Program-made: the position numbers and the translations under genes | Assembly (NCBI RefSeq): GCF_018734325.1 | Contig: NZ_CP073754.1 | Span: 1,488,001-1,552,000, forward strand | Direction of reading: 5' to 3' | Length of the DNA stretch: 64,000 nt | Origin: Methylomonas paludis | GTDB taxonomy: Bacteria > Pseudomonadota > Gammaproteobacteria > Methylococcales > Methylomonadaceae | The notes under the pieces: generated by a model | Seen by the model: the letters and a program-made list of their open reading frames with translations, nothing else | Told to the model about the DNA's origin: nothing | Database searches by the model: none | Shown: piece by piece, positions 8,933 to 19,729 of the stretch | Position numbering within the stretch: the first letter of the stretch is position 1 | Layout of the letters: each line of letters starts with the position of its first letter

Positions 8933-10594
8933 ATGTCTGCTACCGATAGTCCCGTACAATCGAATTTCATCCGTCATATTATTGCCACTGATCTGGCTGC
9001 TCATAAAAACAACGGCAAAGTGGCGACCCGATTTCCGCCGGAACCCAATGGCTATCTGCACATCGGCCACGCCAAATCCATCTGCCTTAACTTTACCCTG
9101 GCTGCTGAAAATCAGGGCACCTGCAATCTGCGTTTTGACGACACCAATCCGGAAAAAGAAAGCATCGAATATATGGAAGCTATCGAGCGTGATGTGGCTT
9201 GGCTGGGTTTTAAATGGGCCGGCAAATACCATGCTTCCGATTATTTTGAACAACTGTATACCTATGCTGTGCAGTTGATAGAGCAGGGCGATGCCTATGT
9301 CGACAGTTCCACTCCAGAACAAATGCGCCTGGATCGCGGCAGCCTGACTCAGCCGGGTAAGGAAAGCGCCGACCGCAACCGGTCGATTGCTGACAATCTG
9401 GATTTGTTTACTAGAATGCGTGCCGGTGAATTTGCCGATGGCCAGTATGTGCTGCGCGCCAAAATTGACATGGCTTCGCCCAATATCAATATGCGCGATC
9501 CCACCATTTACCGGATACGCCGCGTCCATCACCAGCGCACCGGTGATGCCTGGTGCGTGTATCCGATGTATGATTACACCCACTGTATATCCGATGCTTT
9601 GGAAGGTATTACCCATTCCATTTGTACTTTGGAGTTTGAAGACCATCGGCCTTTATACGACTGGGTGCTGGATAAACTGGGCACCGCTTGCCATCCGCAG
9701 CAGATTGAGTTTGCCCGTTTGCAGCTGGAATACACCATCGTCAGCAAGCGCAAGCTGCTGCAACTGGTTAGCGAAGGCCATGTCAGCGGCTGGAATGATC
9801 CGCGAATGCCTACCATCTCCGGTTTGCGCCGGGCCGGTTTTACCCCAGAGGCTATCCGCGACTTTTGCGAACGTATCGGCGTTACCAAAAAAGATTCCTG
9901 GATTGAAATGGCGGTGCTGGAAAACTGCATTCGCGAAGACCTCAACGAACGCGCCCCGCGGGCGATGGCGGTATTGCAGCCTTTAAAAGTGGTGATTACT
10001 AATTGGGAAGCCGGCAAAACCGAAAGCTACCAAATTGCCAACCATCCGCAAAAACCGGAACTGGGCAGCCGTGAAGTGGTTTTTTCTGCAGAAATTTTCA
10101 TCGAACAGGATGATTTTGCCGAAAATCCGCCCAAAGATTTTAAACGCCTGATTCCTGGCGGCGAAGTGCGCTTGCGCGGTTCTTATGTCATTAAATGTGA
10201 AGACGTCATTAAAGATGAGCAGGGCAATATCATAGAATTGCAATGCAGCTATGATCCCAACACGCTGGGTAAAAATCCGGAAGGCCGCAAAGTCAAAGGC
10301 GTCATCCATTGGGTTTCCGTCAGCCATTCCATTGCCGCTGAAGTGCGCTTGTATGATCGTTTGTTCAGCCATCCACAACCGGACACCCTGGATAATTTTC
10401 TGGATGGTCTCAACCCCAACTCCCTGCAAATTCTCAGCAATAGTCGGGTAGAAGCTTCATTAGCCGCTGCTGGTTCAGATACCACTTATCAATTTGAACG
10501 TACTGGTTATTTTTGTCTGGATGACCAGGATTCCACCCCGGAAAAGCCGGTATTCAACCGTACCGTTACCTTGCGCGATAGTTGGGGTAAATAA
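8933..10594 (+). CDS. glnS: Glutaminyl-tRNA synthetase
   Basis: Charges tRNA-Gln with glutamine in the cytosol. At 553 residues it matches the family length. The class I signatures are present: [16 protein letters not shown] near residues 35-50 (HIGH) and VSKRKL near 270 (the KMSKS-like loop). The C-terminal anticodon-binding beta-barrel region, with [17 protein letters not shown] and VKGVIHWVS, is typical of GlnRS. A GTG at 8918 is also in frame, but ATG 8933 gives the expected N-terminus. A hairpin follows the stop. Confidence 0.96.
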   Translation: MSATDSPVQSNFIRHIIATDLAAHKNNGKVATRFPPEPNGYLHIGHAKSICLNFTLAAENQGTCNLRFDDTNPEKESIEYMEAIERDVAWLGFKWAGKYHASDYFEQLYTYAVQLIEQGDAYVDSSTPEQMRLDRGSLTQPGKESADRNRSIADNLDLFTRMRAGEFADGQYVLRAKIDMASPNINMRDPTIYRIRRVHHQRTGDAWCVYPMYDYTHCISDALEGITHSICTLEFEDHRPLYDWVLDKLGTACHPQQIEFARLQLEYTIVSKRKLLQLVSEGHVSGWNDPRMPTISGLRRAGFTPEAIRDFCERIGVTKKDSWIEMAVLENCIREDLNERAPRAMAVLQPLKVVITNWEAGKTESYQIANHPQKPELGSREVVFSAEIFIEQDDFAENPPKDFKRLIPGGEVRLRGSYVIKCEDVIKDEQGNIIELQCSYDPNTLGKNPEGRKVKGVIHWVSVSHSIAAEVRLYDRLFSHPQPDTLDNFLDGLNPNSLQILSNSRVEASLAAAGSDTTYQFERTGYFCLDDQDSTPEKPVFNRTVTLRDSWGK

Positions 10595-10601
10595 GCCCAT
10601 G

Positions 10602-10633
10602 TTTGGCGTTTTGCCGTTAGACAAAACGCCAAA
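10602..10633 (+). terminator. Hairpin after glnS
   Basis: A perfect 12-bp stem, TTTGGCGTTTTG / CAAAACGCCAAA, around an 8-nt loop begins 7 bases after the glnS stop. The following run is only weakly T-rich (TACTCTC), so it is a probable but not canonical intrinsic terminator. Confidence 0.55.
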
Positions 10634-10868
10634 TACTCTCAAAGTTTAGGTGGATTGCCGGACGGTAATCGACCCACCTGCTTAGGCAGTGTTAAATCCA
10701 GTGTGGCCGCGTTCTCGGCTGTTTGGCAGGTGCTAGCTCGCTTTTGTCCATTCTACATGGCTTAGTTGTTTGACAACAAGGGCTTGCTGGGCTATGTTGT
10801 ACGGAAAATGTGGCTTTGTCGGGCTGCAACTCGGATAAATCCCGGTTTTTATTTGCCATAGGAAGCCT

Positions 10869-13004
10869 ATGCCCAGTAGTCCGCCCAAGGTTTTTATTTC
10901 GGCTGCCAGCGGTGATTTGCGTAGCTGGCGCGGTATTGTCAAGGATGCCCTGTTAAACATAGGCTGCCATCCGGTGGAACAAAGCAATTTTCCCCCGGAT
11001 TACCGTTCGGTGCGCGATATGCTGTACGACAAAATCAGTGACTGTCATGCGCTGATTCACATCGTCGGCTGCCGTTACGGGGCCGAACCGCCGCCCAAGG
11101 ACTTGCCCGTCGGCCAGTTGCGACGTTCCTATACACAAATGGAATACGACATAGGCCGGGAATTACAACGCAAACGCGGTGATCAACGCTTTCGGGTCTA
11201 TGTCTTTGTCTGCCCTGCCGATTTTCCTTACGACAGCCCGCACGCCGAAGATGCGGCGGAAACTGAAACCCAACGCGAATTACAACTTGCCCACCGCCGC
11301 GCCATTCTGGAAGTCGAATACCTGTACTATACACCAGCAGATATACAGGCCTTAAAAGACCTAGTGCATACTCTGCGCGAACAAACCCTGCATCTGCAAG
11401 CCAAACACCAGTTTCGACAACGCATCTTGTTAGGCCTTGTCGGTCTGCTGCTATTGAGTTTATTGGGCGGTGTTTATACGCTTTACACAAAATTGCCCGG
11501 TAATACTGCAGACGCCGTAGTGAACAAACTGGATGCAGATGGAGTTGCTGCGCGCTTGCGCGCCGATATCAATGCCCGTTTTGAGCGGGATGCTTCCCAA
11601 GCTAGGTTGCAAGCGGGGAACTGGCAGGCCATCCGTAATCTGGAGCAGCAACGCGATTTAGCGCTGGCTAAAGTGGCGGACGTTATTACTACCATTCAAC
11701 AAGGTCTGGCCGGTAATCCCGACCCCATCTTTCGCGAAGCCGCCGCATTACTTGAACAAGGCGGAGCGGAAGCGGCCTTATCCTACCTGGAAAGCCATAA
11801 AATCGATTTACTGGCTCAAGTTGAACAAGCTCATGCTCAAGTCCAGGCTGCACAGGAAAAACTCCAACAAACACTGCAGCCAATTTTATTGCAAGCAGGG
11901 TTATTCAAAACCCGGCAGCAATGGGACGAGGCTTTAAAGCTGCAACAAAATGTGGCTGAAAATGCGCCGCACTGGTTTAAAGCCCGTGTCGAGCTGGGGG
12001 CAATGTTATTAAAACTGGCTCACTATCCGGCCGCTGAAATTGAATTAAATGCCGCGATGAGTTTGGCGCATATAGATGATGAGAAGGCTATTGCGCTGAA
12101 CAATCTTGCTCAGTTGTTACAGGTCACCAATCACCTTAGTGAAGCTGAACGCTTGATTAAACAGGCAATAGCGATAGACGAAAAAAACTATGGTGCCGAG
12201 CATCCTGACGTTGCCATCGGCCTTAATAATCTAGCTGAATTGTTACAGGCCACCAATCGCCTTAGTGAGGCTGAACCCTTGATGAAACGGGCCTTAGCGA
12301 TAGACGAAAAAAACTATGGGCCAGAGCATCCTGATGTTGCAACCGATCTCAATAATCTCGCCCAGTTGTTACTGGCTGCCAAGCGCCTAGGTGAAGCGGA
12401 ACCCTTAATCAAACGGGCCTTAACCATAGATGAAAAGCACTATGGGGATGAACATCCTAATGTTGCTCGCGATCTCAACAATCTTGCCGCTTTGTTACAG
12501 CTTACCAATCGCCTTAGCGAAGCTGAACCTTTGATGAAAAGGGCATTAGCCATAGACGAAAAAAACTATGGAGCGCAGCATCCCAATGTCGCCCGTGACC
12601 TCAATAACCTCGCCCAGTTGTTACAGGACAATAATCGTCTGAGTGAAGCTGAATCGATGATGAAACAAGTTTTAGCGATAGACGAAAATAGCTTTGGAGC
12701 CGAACATCCTGAGGTTGCCATCGATCTAAACAACCATGCCAAATTACTAAAAGCCTTAAATCGCCTCAGTGAAGCCGAACCATTACAGCAACGGGCAGTA
12801 TTTATTCTGTTAACTTTTACCCGCAACACCGGCTATGCGCATCCGGGTTTACATAAGTGTGTCGATAATTACCGCAGCTTACTGCAAGCCATGAAACAGC
12901 CTGCCGCCAAAATAGATGAAAAACTGCAAAACCTGGTTGCCACGGTCGGCTTTAACCCAACCGAATGGCAAGCATTGCAGCCCAAACTCGCCGGGCCAGG
13001 GTAA
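10869..13004 (+). CDS. DUF4062-TPR membrane protein
   Basis: 711 residues in three parts. Residues 7-150 match DUF4062, a TIR-like fold: KVFISAASGDLRSWRGIVKD, then DCHALIHIVGCRYGAEPP and FVCPADFPYD. A single membrane segment lies at about 186-206 (LLGLVGLLLLSLLGGVYTLY). A coiled-coil-like stretch follows, and then six kinesin-light-chain-type TPRs of exactly 42 residues (LNNLAxLLxxxxRLxEAEPL...AIDEKNYGxEHPDVA) at about 409-660. DUF4062 proteins often pair a signalling or NTPase-like head with repeat sensors, and some occur in defence contexts, but no function is established for this one. The N-terminal domain should face the cytosol. It stands alone, with no obvious operon partner. Confidence 0.75.
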   Translation: MPSSPPKVFISAASGDLRSWRGIVKDALLNIGCHPVEQSNFPPDYRSVRDMLYDKISDCHALIHIVGCRYGAEPPPKDLPVGQLRRSYTQMEYDIGRELQRKRGDQRFRVYVFVCPADFPYDSPHAEDAAETETQRELQLAHRRAILEVEYLYYTPADIQALKDLVHTLREQTLHLQAKHQFRQRILLGLVGLLLLSLLGGVYTLYTKLPGNTADAVVNKLDADGVAARLRADINARFERDASQARLQAGNWQAIRNLEQQRDLALAKVADVITTIQQGLAGNPDPIFREAAALLEQGGAEAALSYLESHKIDLLAQVEQAHAQVQAAQEKLQQTLQPILLQAGLFKTRQQWDEALKLQQNVAENAPHWFKARVELGAMLLKLAHYPAAEIELNAAMSLAHIDDEKAIALNNLAQLLQVTNHLSEAERLIKQAIAIDEKNYGAEHPDVAIGLNNLAELLQATNRLSEAEPLMKRALAIDEKNYGPEHPDVATDLNNLAQLLLAAKRLGEAEPLIKRALTIDEKHYGDEHPNVARDLNNLAALLQLTNRLSEAEPLMKRALAIDEKNYGAQHPNVARDLNNLAQLLQDNNRLSEAESMMKQVLAIDENSFGAEHPEVAIDLNNHAKLLKALNRLSEAEPLQQRAVFILLTFTRNTGYAHPGLHKCVDNYRSLLQAMKQPAAKIDEKLQNLVATVGFNPTEWQALQPKLAGPG
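12093..12848 (+). repeat. Six 126-bp tandem repeats encoding TPRs
   Basis: Units start at 12093 and 12219 and keep a 126-bp period inside the DUF4062-TPR gene. Nucleotide identity between the central units is high (for example GAAGCTGAACCxTTGATGAA and ATAGACGAAAAAAACTATGG recur). That favours copy-number change by slippage or recombination. Confidence 0.8.
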
Positions 13005-13154
13005 GGATTACCTCGATCCTATCTGCTGCAAAAAACCTGTCTGGCAATTGATGGGTGCTTGTTTATGTTCAAAGCGGTAAGATGAGTTTTAAATAGTGTT
13101 ATTTAGATCAATATTGTTGATTTAAATTTAACCTTTACCAAACTGGAAGCCGTT

Positions 13155-13739
13155 ATGACTGCGCAACTTGAAATTCTGCTCGAAAAAATAAAACAGCTGG
13201 AAAATGAACTCATTGAAGAGTTGCAGAAACAGGAAGCAGAGTTTTTATTCAAGATATCAGAACAACGGATTTATTTTGAAAAAAATGTGCTTATTCGTCA
13301 CAAAGAATATGCCAAACGCTTACTTAGCTATCTGCGTGATGCACCCCTATTGCATATTGTCAGCGCCCCATTTATCTGGATGTGTATTATTCCATCATTA
13401 TTTCTGGATGCGGTGGTTAGCCTGTATCAATGGGTTTGTTTTCCAATTTACCATATTCCAAAAGTAAAACGTCGGGATTATATTGTTTTTGACAGACGAT
13501 ACCTGGCTTATCTGAATTTAATTGAAAAAATTAATTGTGCTTATTGCAGTTATTTTGTGGGCTTAATCGCTTATGTTCAGGAAATTGCTGCGCGTACCGA
13601 GCAATTCTGGTGTCCGATTAAACATGCCAGACATTTAAAAACCTTACACAGCCGCTATCAGAAGTTTGTGGCTTATGGCGATGCGGAAAAGTATCGCACT
13701 AATATCGAATTAGTCAGGCGTGATTTCAATGACTTGTAG
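13155..13739 (+). CDS. Conserved hypothetical membrane-associated protein
   Basis: 194 residues. Residues 1-45 are a charged, probably coiled-coil helix. A hydrophobic stretch at about 66-100 (IVSAPFIWMCIIPSLFLDAV, then SLYQWVCF) suggests one or two membrane passes. The C-terminal half has a distinctive block with YLAYLNLIEKINCAYCSYF and then EIAARTEQFWCPIKHAR, with three cysteines (NCAYC, WCP) and a histidine that could bind a metal. I recall similar uncharacterised proteins in other proteobacteria but no assigned function. It follows the DUF4062-TPR gene at 150 bp with an AT-rich gap holding its own likely promoter. Confidence 0.7.
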   Translation: MTAQLEILLEKIKQLENELIEELQKQEAEFLFKISEQRIYFEKNVLIRHKEYAKRLLSYLRDAPLLHIVSAPFIWMCIIPSLFLDAVVSLYQWVCFPIYHIPKVKRRDYIVFDRRYLAYLNLIEKINCAYCSYFVGLIAYVQEIAARTEQFWCPIKHARHLKTLHSRYQKFVAYGDAEKYRTNIELVRRDFNDL

Positions 13740-13787
13740 AGCTGATTATTTTGCCTGTTGTTACACCGGAAGATGGATGGCTCAGTT

Positions 13788-13820
13788 TTTAAACAGGTAA
13801 TTAGCTTCCAACGATGCGCC
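13788..13820 (+). repeat. 33-bp direct repeat, copy 1
   Basis: TTTAAACAGGTAATTAGCTT then CCAACGATGCGCC. A copy with four mismatches lies at 14887-14919, so the ketosamine kinase gene (13940-14824) sits between two similar repeats. Confidence 0.6.
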
Positions 13821-13939
13821 TGCTGATATAGTTGCAGTGTTTTTAGCCTCTTGACCCAGGTCTGCAGCTAAACTAACATATTGTTTCATCAATATTCTTA
13901 TCCGGTTATGGCTGGATAAGAACCAACTGCGTGAGTTTC

Positions 13940-14824
13940 ATGTCTCAATTCAACGCCCTTCTGACCCATCTTGAGCAGCAAACCGGCCACAGCCTGCAAA
14001 ATCATAGGCTCAGCAGTGTCGGCGGCGGTGATATTAATAGTGCGTATAAACTGCAAACTGCAAACTTAACCTGGTTTATTAAACTCAATCATGCCGGACT
14101 GTATGATATGTTTGCCGCTGAGGCCGCCGGTTTGCAGGAGCTGGCGGCCAGTGCCAGCGTCAGAGTGCCGCAACTGATCAGTGTCGGCCAATTTGGCCAG
14201 CATGCTTATCTGGTGCTGGAATTTATCGACTTGCGGCCTTTACACGGCGCCAGTGCCGGCCTTTTTGGCGAACAACTGGCGCTTTTACACAGGCAAAAAC
14301 AGGCTTATTTTGGCTGGCAGCGCGATAACACCATAGGCTCTACTCCGCAGCATAACCCCAAATATCCGGATTGGCTGAGTTTCTGGCAACAGCAGCGTTT
14401 GGGCAAGCAATTGCAGTTTGCCGCCGCCAATGGTTACGGCGGCAATTTGCAAAAGCAGGGGGGAAAATTAAACGCCGGTCTGGCGGCTTTATTCCGCACT
14501 TACCAGCCACAGGCTTCTTTGCTGCACGGCGATTTATGGGGCGGCAATGCCGGGGCCGATCAACATGGGGTTCCGGTGATGTACGATCCGGCCTGTTATT
14601 ACGGCGACCGGGAAACCGATCTGGCTATGACCGAACTGTTCGGCGGTTTTGGGCCGGATTTTTATGCTGCCTATCAAGCTCACTGGCCGTTGGATGCCGG
14701 CTATCCGGCCCGAAAGACCTTGTACAACCTTTATCACATCCTCAATCACCTCAATCTGTTCGGCAGCAGTTATCTTGGTCAGGCCAATAATATGATACAA
14801 CGGCTGTTATCTGAATTAAGCTAA
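13940..14824 (+). CDS. Fructosamine/ketosamine-3-kinase family protein
   Basis: Predicted to phosphorylate ketosamines (glycated amines) on C3, leading to spontaneous deglycation; cytosolic. The 294-residue product matches PF03881 along its length. The N-terminal region has SVGGGDINSAYKL and WFIKLN (ATP-binding Lys). The catalytic loop is LLHGDLWGGNAG near 200, followed by DPACYYGDRETDLAMTELFGGF, the family's metal-binding segment. ATG 13940 is preferred over the GTG at 13931. It is flanked by a pair of 33-bp direct repeats. Confidence 0.9.
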   Translation: MSQFNALLTHLEQQTGHSLQNHRLSSVGGGDINSAYKLQTANLTWFIKLNHAGLYDMFAAEAAGLQELAASASVRVPQLISVGQFGQHAYLVLEFIDLRPLHGASAGLFGEQLALLHRQKQAYFGWQRDNTIGSTPQHNPKYPDWLSFWQQQRLGKQLQFAAANGYGGNLQKQGGKLNAGLAALFRTYQPQASLLHGDLWGGNAGADQHGVPVMYDPACYYGDRETDLAMTELFGGFGPDFYAAYQAHWPLDAGYPARKTLYNLYHILNHLNLFGSSYLGQANNMIQRLLSELS

Positions 14825-15168
14825 TGAATTTACAAGAAAATAGGTTAAAATGGCAAGGATGATTCAGTCTAATGTTGCTGATCTTGTTTAAACAAGTAAT
14901 TAGCTGCCAATGATGCGCTGCACTGCGGTTAGCATATTCTGTAACGGCCTGTTTTTTAACAGATACTTGGGCGAAGAATAGGGCGTAGGATGTGCTGAAC
15001 GTAGTGAAGCGCATCAATCGCGAACGATGTGCCGCCTAATATCGACACAGCCTCAGCCCTCATTTTCTGCATGGCTGAGGTTAGGGTTTTGCAATGACTT
15101 TATCCAAAGCAAGACATTCCGGGAATTTTCAGCGAAAATAGTCGGTTTGCAATAGTTTCTCTGCGGTT
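14825..15168. repeat. Intergenic stretch with direct repeat copy 2 and two family B repeats
   Basis: No gene is seen. It contains the second 33-bp direct repeat (14887-14919), a family B palindrome GATGCGCTGCACTGCGGTTA... at 14911-14945, and a second family B unit at 14985-15029 (GTAGGATGTGCTGAACGTAG, then TGAAGCGCATCAATCGCGAA). Similar units lie at 35544, 40483, 47963, 52379 and 52975. Confidence 0.65.
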
Positions 15169-15972
15169 ATGTACAAATATGAAGGCTTGCTGATACATCA
15201 GAGTCACGATGATCAAGGCATTATTGAAATTGTTGATCTGGCTGGGGTTCGCGCTTTGCATTTCGGCAGCAGTTCGCAGCAAAGCAGTATGCTGCTCAGT
15301 GACCCTGATCGCCTGCATGCTTTATATGCCAGGGCCATGATGGCCGGCTTGCTGTTTCATGACACGCCGCACAATGTGTTGATGATAGGTCTGGGCGGCG
15401 GCAGTATTGCCAAATTTTTGTTGCAGCAGTTTGCCGACTGTAAAATCAAGGCCATAGAATTCAGGCGTCATGTGCTCAAAGTGGCGCGTAGCCATTTTGG
15501 TTTACCGCTGGATGCTCGCCTTAAAGTCAAAATAGGCTGTGGCGCCCAGCATGCTTATCAGGAAAGCCGCGAGCATCAAGAACTTTATGACTTAATTGTT
15601 ATCGATGCCTATGATGCTGAAGGCATGGCCCCGGAAGTCAGCAGTGCCGGTTTTTTTGACAACTGCCGTACCCTGCTGAGCAGCAAAGGCATGCTGATCA
15701 TCAATCTGTGGGCCACCGACAAGCCTTTGCTGGAGCAGGTAACCTGGCATCTGGAACGCAGTTTTGCCGAGCGCCTGTTGTTTTTACCGGTTAGAACCAG
15801 GGGCAATATTATTGGTTTTGCTTTTGGTCCGCAAAAACCCAAACCCGATCTTAAAGCGCTGCAAACCAAGGCCCGCGACCTGGAGCAGCGTTACCAGCTG
15901 GAGTTTCCTAGCTATATGCTGGACATAAAACGCCACAACCACCATACGCTTAATCGAGTAATTAATACGTGA
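15169..15972 (+). CDS. Spermidine synthase-like methyltransferase-fold protein
   Basis: 267 residues of the spermidine/spermine synthase superfamily. The nucleotide-binding loop [13 protein letters not shown] is at 72-84, an acidic strand [16 protein letters not shown] follows at about 100, and [16 protein letters not shown] near 145 supplies the Asp of the active site. Compared with true SpeE, the N-terminal beta domain is short, and the diagnostic polyamine-binding DExxYHE pattern is not seen, so aminopropyl transfer to putrescine is uncertain. The stop overlaps the start of the YgiQ gene by 4 bp (GTGA), so the two genes are cotranslated. Confidence 0.75.
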   Translation: MYKYEGLLIHQSHDDQGIIEIVDLAGVRALHFGSSSQQSSMLLSDPDRLHALYARAMMAGLLFHDTPHNVLMIGLGGGSIAKFLLQQFADCKIKAIEFRRHVLKVARSHFGLPLDARLKVKIGCGAQHAYQESREHQELYDLIVIDAYDAEGMAPEVSSAGFFDNCRTLLSSKGMLIINLWATDKPLLEQVTWHLERSFAERLLFLPVRTRGNIIGFAFGPQKPKPDLKALQTKARDLEQRYQLEFPSYMLDIKRHNHHTLNRVINT

Positions 15973-18101
15973 ATTTTAACGCCGCCAATATTTTTGGCTA
16001 CAAAAAATACTGGGCACACCGCTTTGGCCCGGCACCGGAATTACCCATGACGCTGGCAGAAATGCAGCAATTGGGTTGGGATGCCTGCGATATCATCCTG
16101 GTGACCGGTGATGCTTATGTCGATCATCCCAGCTTTGGTATGGCGGTGATCGGCCGGGTGCTGGAGGCGCAGGGCTTTCGGGTGGGCATTATTTCCCAGC
16201 CAGACTGGCACAGTGCCGCCGATTTTAAAAAACTGGGTCAACCCACGCTGTTTTTTGGGGTAACCGGCGGCAACATGGATTCCATGGTCAACCGCTATAC
16301 CTCGGATAAAAAAATCCGTTCCAATGATGCTTACACTGCCGACGGCGCTGCCGGCAAACGTCCGGATCGGGCGGTTAATGTCTATGCCCACCGTTGCCGG
16401 GAAGCCTTTCATAATGTGCCGATTATCATCGGCGGCATAGAAGCCAGTTTGCGCCGGATTGCCCATTATGATTACTGGTCGGACAAGGTGCGTAAATCCA
16501 TTTTGCTGGATTCCAAAGCCGATCTGCTGGTTTACGGCAATGCCGAACGCCAAATTGTCGAAATCGCTCATAGGCTGGCGCGTGGTGAAACCATCCACGA
16601 TTTAAAAGGCATCCGTGGCACGGTGCATTTTGTTAAACAAATTCCGCAAGGCTGGATGGAAAAAGATTCCACCAGCATAGACAAACCCGGCCCGGCTATC
16701 AGTCATCAAGACCCATATCAGGCTGAACCTGCTTGCGACAGCAAACCGGCTGAACTGGCGGAAAATGAACAGGTGTTGAGCTTTAAACCCATCGCCAACC
16801 GCCAGCGCGCCCAGACCGTGATCCGCTTGCCGGATTATGAAGCGGTTAAGGACGACCCGATTCTTTATGCTCATGCGTCCAGGGTAATGCACGGCGAAAC
16901 CAATCCCGGTAACGCCCGCGCCCTGATTCAGCGCCACAATGGCCGCGAAGTGTGGATCAACCCGCCGCCTTATCCCTTAACCACTCCGGAAATGGACGGG
17001 GTGTTTGATCTGCCATACTCCCGGTTGCCGCATACGGTTTATGGACAGGCCAATATTCCGGCTTTTGAAATGATTCAGCACTCGGTGCTGATCATGCGCG
17101 GCTGTTTTGGCGGTTGCAGTTTCTGCTCGATTACCGAGCATGAAGGCCGGATTATTCAGAACCGTTCCGAAGAGTCGATTTTGAAAGAAATTGAAGCTAT
17201 CCGCGACACTTCGCCCACCTTCACCGGCCATATTTCCGATTTGGGCGGCCCTACCGCCAATATGTATCGGTTGGCCTGCAAAGACCCGGAGATCGAAGCG
17301 TCCTGCCGCAAACCGTCCTGCGTGTATCCCGGCATTTGCCATAATCTGAATACCGATCAAACCCCGTTGATCAAGCTGTACCGGCGCGCCCGCAGCATAC
17401 CCGGTATCAAGAAAATCTTTATCGCTTCCGGCCTGCGCTACGATATTGCCGTGGAAAACCCCGAATACGTCAAGGAACTGGTAACTCACCATGTGGGCGG
17501 CTATTTAAAAATTGCCCCGGAACATACCGAAACCGGGCCGTTGTCGAAAATGATGAAGCCGGGCATGGGTAGTTATGATCGCTTCAAACAGATGTTTGAT
17601 AAATACTCCAAAGAAGCCGGTAAAGAGCAGTATTTAATCCCTTATTTCATTGCCGCTCATCCCGGCACGGAAGATACGGACATGCTCAATCTGGCGCTGT
17701 GGCTGAAACGTAACGGCTTCCGCGCCGATCAGGTCCAGGCCTTTTTACCTTCGCCGATGTCGATAGCTACAGCCATGTACCATTCCGGCAAGGACACCTT
17801 GCATAAAGTGGCGCGTAACAGCCCGGATATTGCCATCCCTAAAGGGATTAAACAGCGCCGTTTGCACAAAGCCTTTTTGCGTTATCACGATCCGAAAAAC
17901 TGGCCGCTGTTGCGTGATGCCTTAAAAGCCATGGGCCGCGCCGATTTGATCGGTAACGGTAAACAACATCTGATTCCGGCCTTTCAGCCCGGCGACACCA
18001 GTAGTGCTCAGCATCGTTCCCCGGGTAAATATCAGCGTTTTAAAACCAAATATACCGGTGCTAAAACCGGCCCGGCGCCGCGTAAAGCCAAAAACGCTTA
18101 A
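15969..18101 (+). CDS. ygiQ: YgiQ family radical SAM protein (UPF0313)
   Basis: 710 residues, the family length. The N-terminal UPF0313 domain begins [20 protein letters not shown]. The radical SAM cluster is [11 protein letters not shown], with cysteines near 379, 383 and 386, followed by [14 protein letters not shown]. The core ends with a conserved [19 protein letters not shown]. The tail is basic and probably disordered. The substrate is unknown. The start is GTG, overlapping the previous stop by 4 bp, and gives the conserved N-terminus. Confidence 0.92.
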   Translation: MNFNAANIFGYKKYWAHRFGPAPELPMTLAEMQQLGWDACDIILVTGDAYVDHPSFGMAVIGRVLEAQGFRVGIISQPDWHSAADFKKLGQPTLFFGVTGGNMDSMVNRYTSDKKIRSNDAYTADGAAGKRPDRAVNVYAHRCREAFHNVPIIIGGIEASLRRIAHYDYWSDKVRKSILLDSKADLLVYGNAERQIVEIAHRLARGETIHDLKGIRGTVHFVKQIPQGWMEKDSTSIDKPGPAISHQDPYQAEPACDSKPAELAENEQVLSFKPIANRQRAQTVIRLPDYEAVKDDPILYAHASRVMHGETNPGNARALIQRHNGREVWINPPPYPLTTPEMDGVFDLPYSRLPHTVYGQANIPAFEMIQHSVLIMRGCFGGCSFCSITEHEGRIIQNRSEESILKEIEAIRDTSPTFTGHISDLGGPTANMYRLACKDPEIEASCRKPSCVYPGICHNLNTDQTPLIKLYRRARSIPGIKKIFIASGLRYDIAVENPEYVKELVTHHVGGYLKIAPEHTETGPLSKMMKPGMGSYDRFKQMFDKYSKEAGKEQYLIPYFIAAHPGTEDTDMLNLALWLKRNGFRADQVQAFLPSPMSIATAMYHSGKDTLHKVARNSPDIAIPKGIKQRRLHKAFLRYHDPKNWPLLRDALKAMGRADLIGNGKQHLIPAFQPGDTSSAQHRSPGKYQRFKTKYTGAKTGPAPRKAKNA

Positions 18102-18210
18102 GCGCGCCGGCCCGGCACACAAGCGTGTTTAGCCTTGAGCTATACATGGTAATATATATCATCTTTAACACCAAAGCCGCGCCGGAAACGGTAAGAGGCG
18201 GCTCCTGCCA

Positions 18211-19515
18211 GTGGAAATTTGGCTTATTTTTGTTTTAATTGTTATCAACGGCATTTTTGCCATGTCGGAAATGTCGTTGGTATCGTCAAGGAAAGCCCGT
18301 TTGCAAAAACTGGCGGGCGAGCGTCGAGCCGGAGCCAAATCGGCTCTTAAATTACATCAGGAACCATCCAGATTCTTGTCCACCGTTCAGGTAGGTATTA
18401 CCCTGGTGGCTATCCTTAGCGGTGCCTTGGGCGAAGATGCACTGGTTAAACCGCTCTACCAGCAATTTATTGCCATCCCCCAAATCGCCCCCTACGCAGA
18501 AACCACGGCTCGGGTGCTTACCGTGATTATCATTACTTATTTCTCGGTAGTGGTGGGGGAATTGGTGCCCAAGCGTTTGGCATTACTCAGTCCGGAAGCC
18601 ATTGCCATTTTCGTGGCCAGACCCATGAATTTTCTGGCAGCTATTGGCAGCCCCATCGTCTGGTTATTATCCTCATCCTCTACATTTCTGCTCTGGCTGC
18701 TGCGCGCCCACCGCCAGCCGCAAGCCACCATCACCAACGAAGAAATCAAGCTGCTGATGGAAATCGGCTCAGAATCCGGGGTTTTCCACGCCAGTGAAGG
18801 CAAGCTGGTCAACAATATCCTCAAGCTGGATGAACAGCGGGTAGGGGCTATCATGTCGCCGCGCAAAGATATCTTTGTGATTGATCTGGCTGATCCTGAT
18901 GCCGAGGTGCGTAGCAAAATTGCCCATTGCGAATATGCCAGAGCGGTGGTTTGTGAAAACGGCCTGGAAAACGTGCTGGGTATTCTGCATCTGAGCGATT
19001 TGCTGAAAACCGTGCTGAATGGCACTGATTTTAATATCAGAAAAAGTCTGCGACCACCCTTGTATGTGCCGGATTCCATGAGTCTGGTGCAGTTGCTGGA
19101 GTTTTTTCGGGCCGTGCATGCCGACTTTGCCCTGATTGCCAATGAATACGGTGAAACCGAAGGCCTGGTGACTTTAAGCGATGTATTGACGGCCATTGTC
19201 GGCGATTTGCCCACTCTGGAATCCTCGCTGGATCCGGATGTGGTGCAGCGTGCGGACGGTTCCTGGCTGGTCGATGGCGGCCTGTCCATTAAACGGCTTA
19301 AATCGGTGATCGGTGCCAATACCTATTTTCCTGGTGAGCAGGACAACGCTTATAATACGGTGAGCGGCTTCATTCTGTTTCAGTTGGAAAAAATCCCCAG
19401 GGTGGCTGATAATTTCGCCTATGGCGACTGGTATTTCGAAGTGGTGGATATCGACGGTATCCGCATCGATAAAGTCCTGATCAGCCACAAAGGCCCTGTC
19501 GATCTGGAAGCCTAG
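18211..19515 (+). CDS. CNNM/CorC (HlyC) family transport protein
   Basis: 434 residues with three domains: a DUF21/CNNM membrane domain (1 to about 190, four hydrophobic segments starting MEIWLIFVLIVINGIFAMSE), a paired CBS region (about 210-330, with GAIMSPRKDIFVIDL and EYGETEGLVTLSDVLTAIVG), and a C-terminal CorC_HlyC domain (about 345-430). Proteins of this build are linked to Mg2+/Co2+ efflux or membrane homeostasis. The start is GTG, set by the conserved N-terminus. CorA is the next gene downstream, a pairing consistent with divalent cation handling, though a 214-bp gap separates them. Confidence 0.88.
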   Translation: MEIWLIFVLIVINGIFAMSEMSLVSSRKARLQKLAGERRAGAKSALKLHQEPSRFLSTVQVGITLVAILSGALGEDALVKPLYQQFIAIPQIAPYAETTARVLTVIIITYFSVVVGELVPKRLALLSPEAIAIFVARPMNFLAAIGSPIVWLLSSSSTFLLWLLRAHRQPQATITNEEIKLLMEIGSESGVFHASEGKLVNNILKLDEQRVGAIMSPRKDIFVIDLADPDAEVRSKIAHCEYARAVVCENGLENVLGILHLSDLLKTVLNGTDFNIRKSLRPPLYVPDSMSLVQLLEFFRAVHADFALIANEYGETEGLVTLSDVLTAIVGDLPTLESSLDPDVVQRADGSWLVDGGLSIKRLKSVIGANTYFPGEQDNAYNTVSGFILFQLEKIPRVADNFAYGDWYFEVVDIDGIRIDKVLISHKGPVDLEA

Positions 19516-19529
19516 TGGTACGCCTATTT

Positions 19530-19595
19530 TATATTCACGGATGAACTTTACCCATTGGCCGCCGGGGTATCCTGTCAAAGGACGCCGTGAATATA
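19530..19595. repeat. Inverted repeat between the CNNM gene and corA
   Basis: Arms TATATTCACGG (19530-19540) and CCGTGAATATA (19585-19595) are exact complements separated by 44 nt. The sequence around GGACGCCGTGAATATATCCC looks like another dispersed repeat type. It may fold in the transcript between the two cation genes. Confidence 0.5.
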
Positions 19596-19729
19596 TCCCT
19601 ATAGGCTTTCTACAGCATCGCTGCAGTAGAAACCTCTGCCAGGACACCTCGGCAGCCAATCAAGTTAGCCGTCAAAATAAGATTGGCCAACTTCTAGGCC
19701 ACCACCCATAATTACCCAGCGGAGCGAAT

